From an uncultured Clostridium sp. (GTDB lineage Bacteria > Bacillota > Clostridia > Lachnospirales > Lachnospiraceae), in contig CALHQJ010000105.1 of NCBI GenBank assembly GCA_938036545.1, positions 1 to 9,181 of the forward strand: DNA of 9,181 bases. The letters run 5' to 3'. Numbering within the stretch: position 1 is the stretch's first letter; each line of letters opens with the position of its first letter. Below the pieces are notes generated by a model. The model saw nothing but the letters and a program-made list of their open reading frames with translations, had not been told where the DNA came from and did not search any database. This document shows positions 7,660 to 9,181 of the stretch, one piece after another. A program made the position numbers and the translations under genes.

Positions 7660-7710
7660 GTTCAACTGCAACCTCTTTCCAAAATGTTATCTTTTCAAAA
7701 TATTATCGCC

Positions 7711-7739
7711 ATTATACTACGATTCAAATTTAACGTAAA
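7711..7739 (-). promoter_or_regulatory. Housekeeping promoter of the alaX-type/AI-2E operon
   Basis: On the minus strand, -10 TATAAT (7711-7716, perfect) and -35 TTTACG (7734-7739, four of six) are 17 bases apart. The start site would be near 7704, about 45 bases before the preferred ATG. Confidence 0.75.
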
Positions 7740-7773
7740 CATGGAATTGCTGAAATTTTTCTAAATTCAGGAA

Positions 7774-7801
7774 ACTGTGACAGGCAGGGCTGCATATGAT
7801 G
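7774..7801 (+). promoter_or_regulatory. Possible sporulation (sigma-K/E-like) promoter of the Cys-rich gene
   Basis: Upstream of the Cys-rich gene I see no good sigma-A pair. There is AC (7774-7775), 17 bases, then CATATGATG (7793-7801), close to the Bacillus sigma-K pattern AC-N16/17-CATAnnnTA except for the last base. TATGAT (7795-7800) could instead be a sigma-A -10 without a -35. The boxes are short and could occur by chance. Confidence 0.25.
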
Positions 7802-7833
7802 GAGTGTAATCAAAATTGTTGGAGGATTTAACT

Positions 7834-8073
7834 ATGAGCGATGTTGCAGCTACTAACTGCGGATGTGGATGTGAGTGCCAGAACACAGGCGGAAATGGAT
7901 GCAATCTGATTTTCCTGATTCTGATTCTTTGCTGCTGCGGCGGTTGGGGAGGCGGAAATAACTGTGGTTCTAACTGTGGCTGCGGATGCGGCGGTTTTGG
8001 CGGAGACTGCCTGTGGATTCTGATCCTGCTCTGCTGCTGCGGCGGTTTTGGCGGAAACGGCTTCTGCTGCTAA
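7834..8073 (+). CDS. Small Cys/Gly-rich protein ('chorion class high-cysteine HCB protein 13'-like)
   Basis: 79 residues, of which 18 are Cys and many are Gly. It starts MSDVAATNCGCGCECQ, has hydrophobic core 1 (NLIFLILILCCC, 24-35), a Gly/Cys linker, hydrophobic core 2 (LWILILLCCC, 60-69), and ends GFCC. The two halves are repeats of each other: hydrophobic stretch, CCC, GG[FW]GG. The ATG at 7834 is set by GGAGGA (7821-7826), 7 bases away; an upstream in-frame TTG at 7816 lies just before this site and is not plausible. Similar clostridial mini-proteins carry the borrowed name 'chorion class high-cysteine' in databases, without a known function. Short hydrophobic, Cys-rich proteins occur in spore coats, so a coat or disulfide-crosslinked surface role is my inference only. 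It is monocistronic and divergent from the alaX-type operon. Confidence 0.85.
   Translation: MSDVAATNCGCGCECQNTGGNGCNLIFLILILCCCGGWGGGNNCGSNCGCGCGGFGGDCLWILILLCCCGGFGGNGFCC
7987..8055 (+). repeat. In-frame duplication inside the Cys-rich gene
   Basis: The 18-base string TGCGGCGGTTTTGGCGGA occurs at 7987-8004 and again at 8038-8055, exactly 51 bases (17 codons) apart and in the coding frame. A diverged third copy (TGCGGCGGTTGGGGAGG) starts near 7935, and the preceding ATTCTGAT-type hydrophobic codons are also repeated (7918-7928 and 8017-8027). This indicates growth of the gene by tandem duplication. Confidence 0.8.
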
Positions 8074-8093
8074 TGCCAGTACATTTTACGCAG

Positions 8094-8115
8094 AAATAAA
8101 AAGCTCTGATTGAGC
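8094..8115 (-). terminator. Weak possible terminator, minus strand
   Basis: The minus strand reads GCTC-aatca-GAGC followed by TTTTTATTT. The stem is only four pairs, so efficiency is doubtful. It could end transcripts coming leftward out of the cas-remnant block and shield the Cys-rich gene. Confidence 0.3.
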
Positions 8116-8120
8116 AAAAT

Positions 8121-8248
8121 GGGGCTGCCGTACGAAGTATTCGTGGGCAGCTCTGTTGGAAGGTAAAGTCACTGAACAGCATGTGGGATATCCAAAATAG
8201 AGCAGACTACTACCAAGGGTGAAAAGTCTTTAACGGGAGTATCACATG
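8121..8248 (+). ncRNA. Candidate structured RNA or mobile-element end, unrecognised
   Basis: No plausible gene covers this stretch. Hairpin A is 8121-8154: GGGGCTGCC pairs with GGCAGCTCT and, after one bulged base, TACGAA pairs with TTCGTG around loop GTA. Its G-U pairs (G8121-T8154, G8123-T8152, T8131-G8145) work only as plus-strand RNA. Hairpin C is 8180-8248: CATGT, bulge GG, GATAT pairs with GTATC-ACATG, followed by CC/GG. It encloses AGACT/AGTCT (8204-8208, 8225-8229) and ACC-aag-GGT. A weaker CTGTT/AACAG (8153-8157, 8175-8179) may link them. No T-tract follows, so neither hairpin is a standard terminator. It might be an RNA-bearing end of an insertion sequence (IS110-like elements carry such ends), a leftover of the adjacent cas locus, or the 3' region of the Cys-rich mRNA. 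I cannot assign it. Confidence 0.4.
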
Positions 8249-8279
8249 TTGTTATTAATCCAATGTTTTTACAGCATTC

Positions 8280-8690
8280 TCATTTTATATAGTATCGAAT
8301 TTCCCTTAATTTTTTAACATTTTTCAATTTTTTACCAACCTCCCAGTCTTCTTTACACCCATTCATATTTTTCTTTGATTTTATTAGCTTTTTAACTGTT
8401 TTTTCTTCATTTTGTGATAAATATTTTTTACACTCTTTAAATACTTTCTGAACTCGTTTTTCATTTACATCGTAAAATACAAAAGTATAATTATATATTT
8501 TTTTGCCATCTAAAAACCCACCTTTTAAACTAAATGGAGCAAAATCTTTATCTTCCATAATTTCTTTAATCAATTTGTAACAATCTAATTTAATTGCAGT
8601 TCTATATGTAACCTTTCTCTTCAAAATCGGATGTTGAAATACCAACTCCATCCTTTCTTTAAAAGCTTCTATAAAGACTTTTCTTCCCAT
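8280..8690 (-). pseudogene. Decayed cas1-cas2 remnant (Cas1 C-terminus joined to Cas2 N-terminus)
   Basis: A 136-codon frame with two family-like parts. Residues 1-55 (GRKVFIEAFKERM, HPILKRKVTYRTAIKLDCYKLIK, then DFAPF, with small gaps between) look like the Cas1 C-terminus. Residues 69-91 (FVFYDVNEKRVQKVF, ECKKYL) look like the start of Cas2 including its YD metal-binding strand. The native Cas2 start appears in another frame: ATG 8509 directly after a TAG (8512-8510), preceded by AAAGGTGG, reading MAKKYIIILLY before the frame breaks near 8480-8488. Upstream of 8690 the Cas1-like YLSK lies in yet another frame. Cas2's conserved QNSVFEGE segment is missing, and residues 92-136 match nothing I know. 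There is no ribosome site before the ATG at 8690, and about three quarters of Cas1 is absent. Base composition is far more AT-rich than the neighbours. It could conceivably be an expressed small protein, but decay is likelier. Confidence 0.65.
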
Positions 8691-8803
8691 TTGCTTAAAT
8701 AATTTAACTTTTTACAAATTTTTTGCCATGGCGTATTAATCTTACAAAAATATAGAATTCCTCTATTATTGTATAATCATTGATAAATTACCGAATCAGT
8801 AAG

Positions 8804-8824
8804 ACTCTCTTTTTAAGAGTTTTT
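8804..8824 (+). terminator. Weak hairpin with T-tract
   Basis: ACTCT (8804-8808) pairs with AGAGT (8816-8820), or alternatively CTCTT with AAGAG around TTT, running into TTTTT at 8820-8824 on the plus strand. No plus-strand gene lies upstream, so what it would terminate is unclear. It may be chance in AT-rich DNA. Confidence 0.25.
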
Positions 8825-8830
8825 CATAGA

Positions 8831-8856
8831 TCCCAATGCCATAGACGGCATTGGGA
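8831..8856. repeat. 10-bp perfect inverted repeat with 6-base loop
   Basis: TCCCAATGCC (8831-8840), loop ATAGAC, GGCATTGGGA (8847-8856). All pairs are Watson-Crick. It sits about 50 bases beyond the stop of the Rpn-like gene. Neither strand has a T-tract after it, so it is not a standard terminator; an operator, mRNA-end stabiliser or mobile-element hairpin is possible. Confidence 0.6.
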
Positions 8857-8907
8857 CAGAATGGTTTGGCAGTGGAATCACCGCCGGATGTTAGTTCTAT
8901 GTTGTTT

Positions 8908-9181
8908 CTACTCCTCCTTAGAGTGAAGGTACGGTTCTGCCTGTTCCATAAATGCAGGGATGGAATCCGCTTTGGCTGCCATCTTAAACAGGATTTTCAA
9001 CTGTTCCAAATCTTCCAAGCTCTCAATTCTGTCCTGCAATTCCTGTGGAACGTCTCCCAGTTCTTCCAGAAGTTCCAAAATGGATTCCTTTTTGGCTTCC
9101 AGTTTTCCTTCCAGCCATCCTTCCAATCTGCCTTCCTGCTTTTCCTCTCTCAGCATCTCTTCGAAAATCATATAACGTCCT
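8908..9181 (-). CDS. C-terminal end of a probable Rpn/PD-(D/E)XK nuclease-family protein (5' end outside window)
   Basis: The frame is open to the right edge: before the Met at 9171 it still reads Asp-Val-Ile, so that Met is probably internal. About 90 residues are visible, ending in TAG (8908-8910). The segment begins DVIMIFEEMLREEKQ, followed by Gly-Glu repeats (EGRLEGWLEGKLEAKKE) and a helical region (ILELLEELGDVPQELQDRI, then ESLEDLEQLKILFKMAAKA). This acidic 'EGxxEG' tail is typical of the C-terminus of Rpn-family recombination-promoting nucleases/putative transposases and related PDDEXK proteins, which are frequent and often decaying in gut Clostridia. The catalytic N-terminal domain is not visible, so activity and intactness cannot be judged. 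No terminator with a T-tract follows. Confidence 0.6.
   Translation of the reverse strand, partial: GRYMIFEEMLREEKQEGRLEGWLEGKLEAKKESILELLEELGDVPQELQDRIESLEDLEQLKILFKMAAKADSIPAFMEQAEPYLHSKEE

Noticed and set aside
7816..7833. Upstream TTG start for the Cys-rich protein
   Set aside because: The GGAGGA ribosome site lies downstream of this TTG, so translation must start at ATG 7834.
7970..8182. Minus-strand 70-codon frame
   Set aside because: It is antisense to the Cys-rich gene and runs through the hairpin region, with no ribosome site.
8251..8907. CRISPR array near the cas remnant
   Set aside because: I looked for repeats of 25-40 bases at regular spacing in this AT-rich region and found none.
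1..9181. rRNA or tRNA genes
   Set aside because: No cloverleaf with a GTTCRA-type T-loop and no rRNA-like stretches were seen.

Overview
The window looks like the chromosome of a Gram-positive, anaerobic, Lachnospiraceae-type member of the Clostridia. The basis is the gene content (single-chain pyruvate:ferredoxin oxidoreductase, VanW/YoaR-type wall protein, AlaX-DHHA1 editing protein, a tiny Cys/Gly-rich 'MSDVAATNCGCGC' protein), strong AGGAGG ribosome sites and AT-rich housekeeping-type promoters. Genus and species cannot be read from the sequence.

Layout. 1-2131 (-): the first 710 codons of nifJ, running off the left edge just after its first ferredoxin-like cysteine motif. 2132-2496: a 365-base non-coding stretch holding the nifJ leader, a 149-bp element closed by 13-bp inverted repeats, the nifJ promoter and the terminator of the next gene. 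2497-4341 (-): a membrane-anchored VanW-domain wall protein. 4342-4539: divergent promoter region. 4540-5385 (+): a PHP-family phosphoesterase. 5382-6506 (-) and 6493-7659 (-): an AI-2E/PerM-family membrane protein and an AlaX-type alanyl-tRNA editing protein in one two-gene operon (alaX first), overlapping by 14 bases. The PHP gene and the AI-2E gene converge with overlapping stop codons. 7834-8073 (+): a 79-residue Cys/Gly-rich protein with an internal duplication.

From about 8074 to the right edge the character changes to accessory DNA. First comes a hairpin-rich, apparently non-coding stretch (8121-8248). Then a very AT-rich block holds what I read as a decayed cas1-cas2 junction (8280-8690, with traces to about 8780). 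This is a CRISPR adaptation module reduced to the Cas1 C-terminus and Cas2 N-terminus, with at least two frameshifts and no array. Two further hairpins follow, and the window ends in the C-terminal tail of a probable Rpn/PD-(D/E)XK-type protein (8908-9181, -).

The most interesting items are the nifJ-leader element, whose wobble pairs consistently favour the strand opposite nifJ; the cas1-cas2 remnant; the unexplained structured block beside it; and the Cys-rich duplicated mini-protein with a possible sporulation-type promoter. Most other genes are ordinary. No complete new system is demonstrated.
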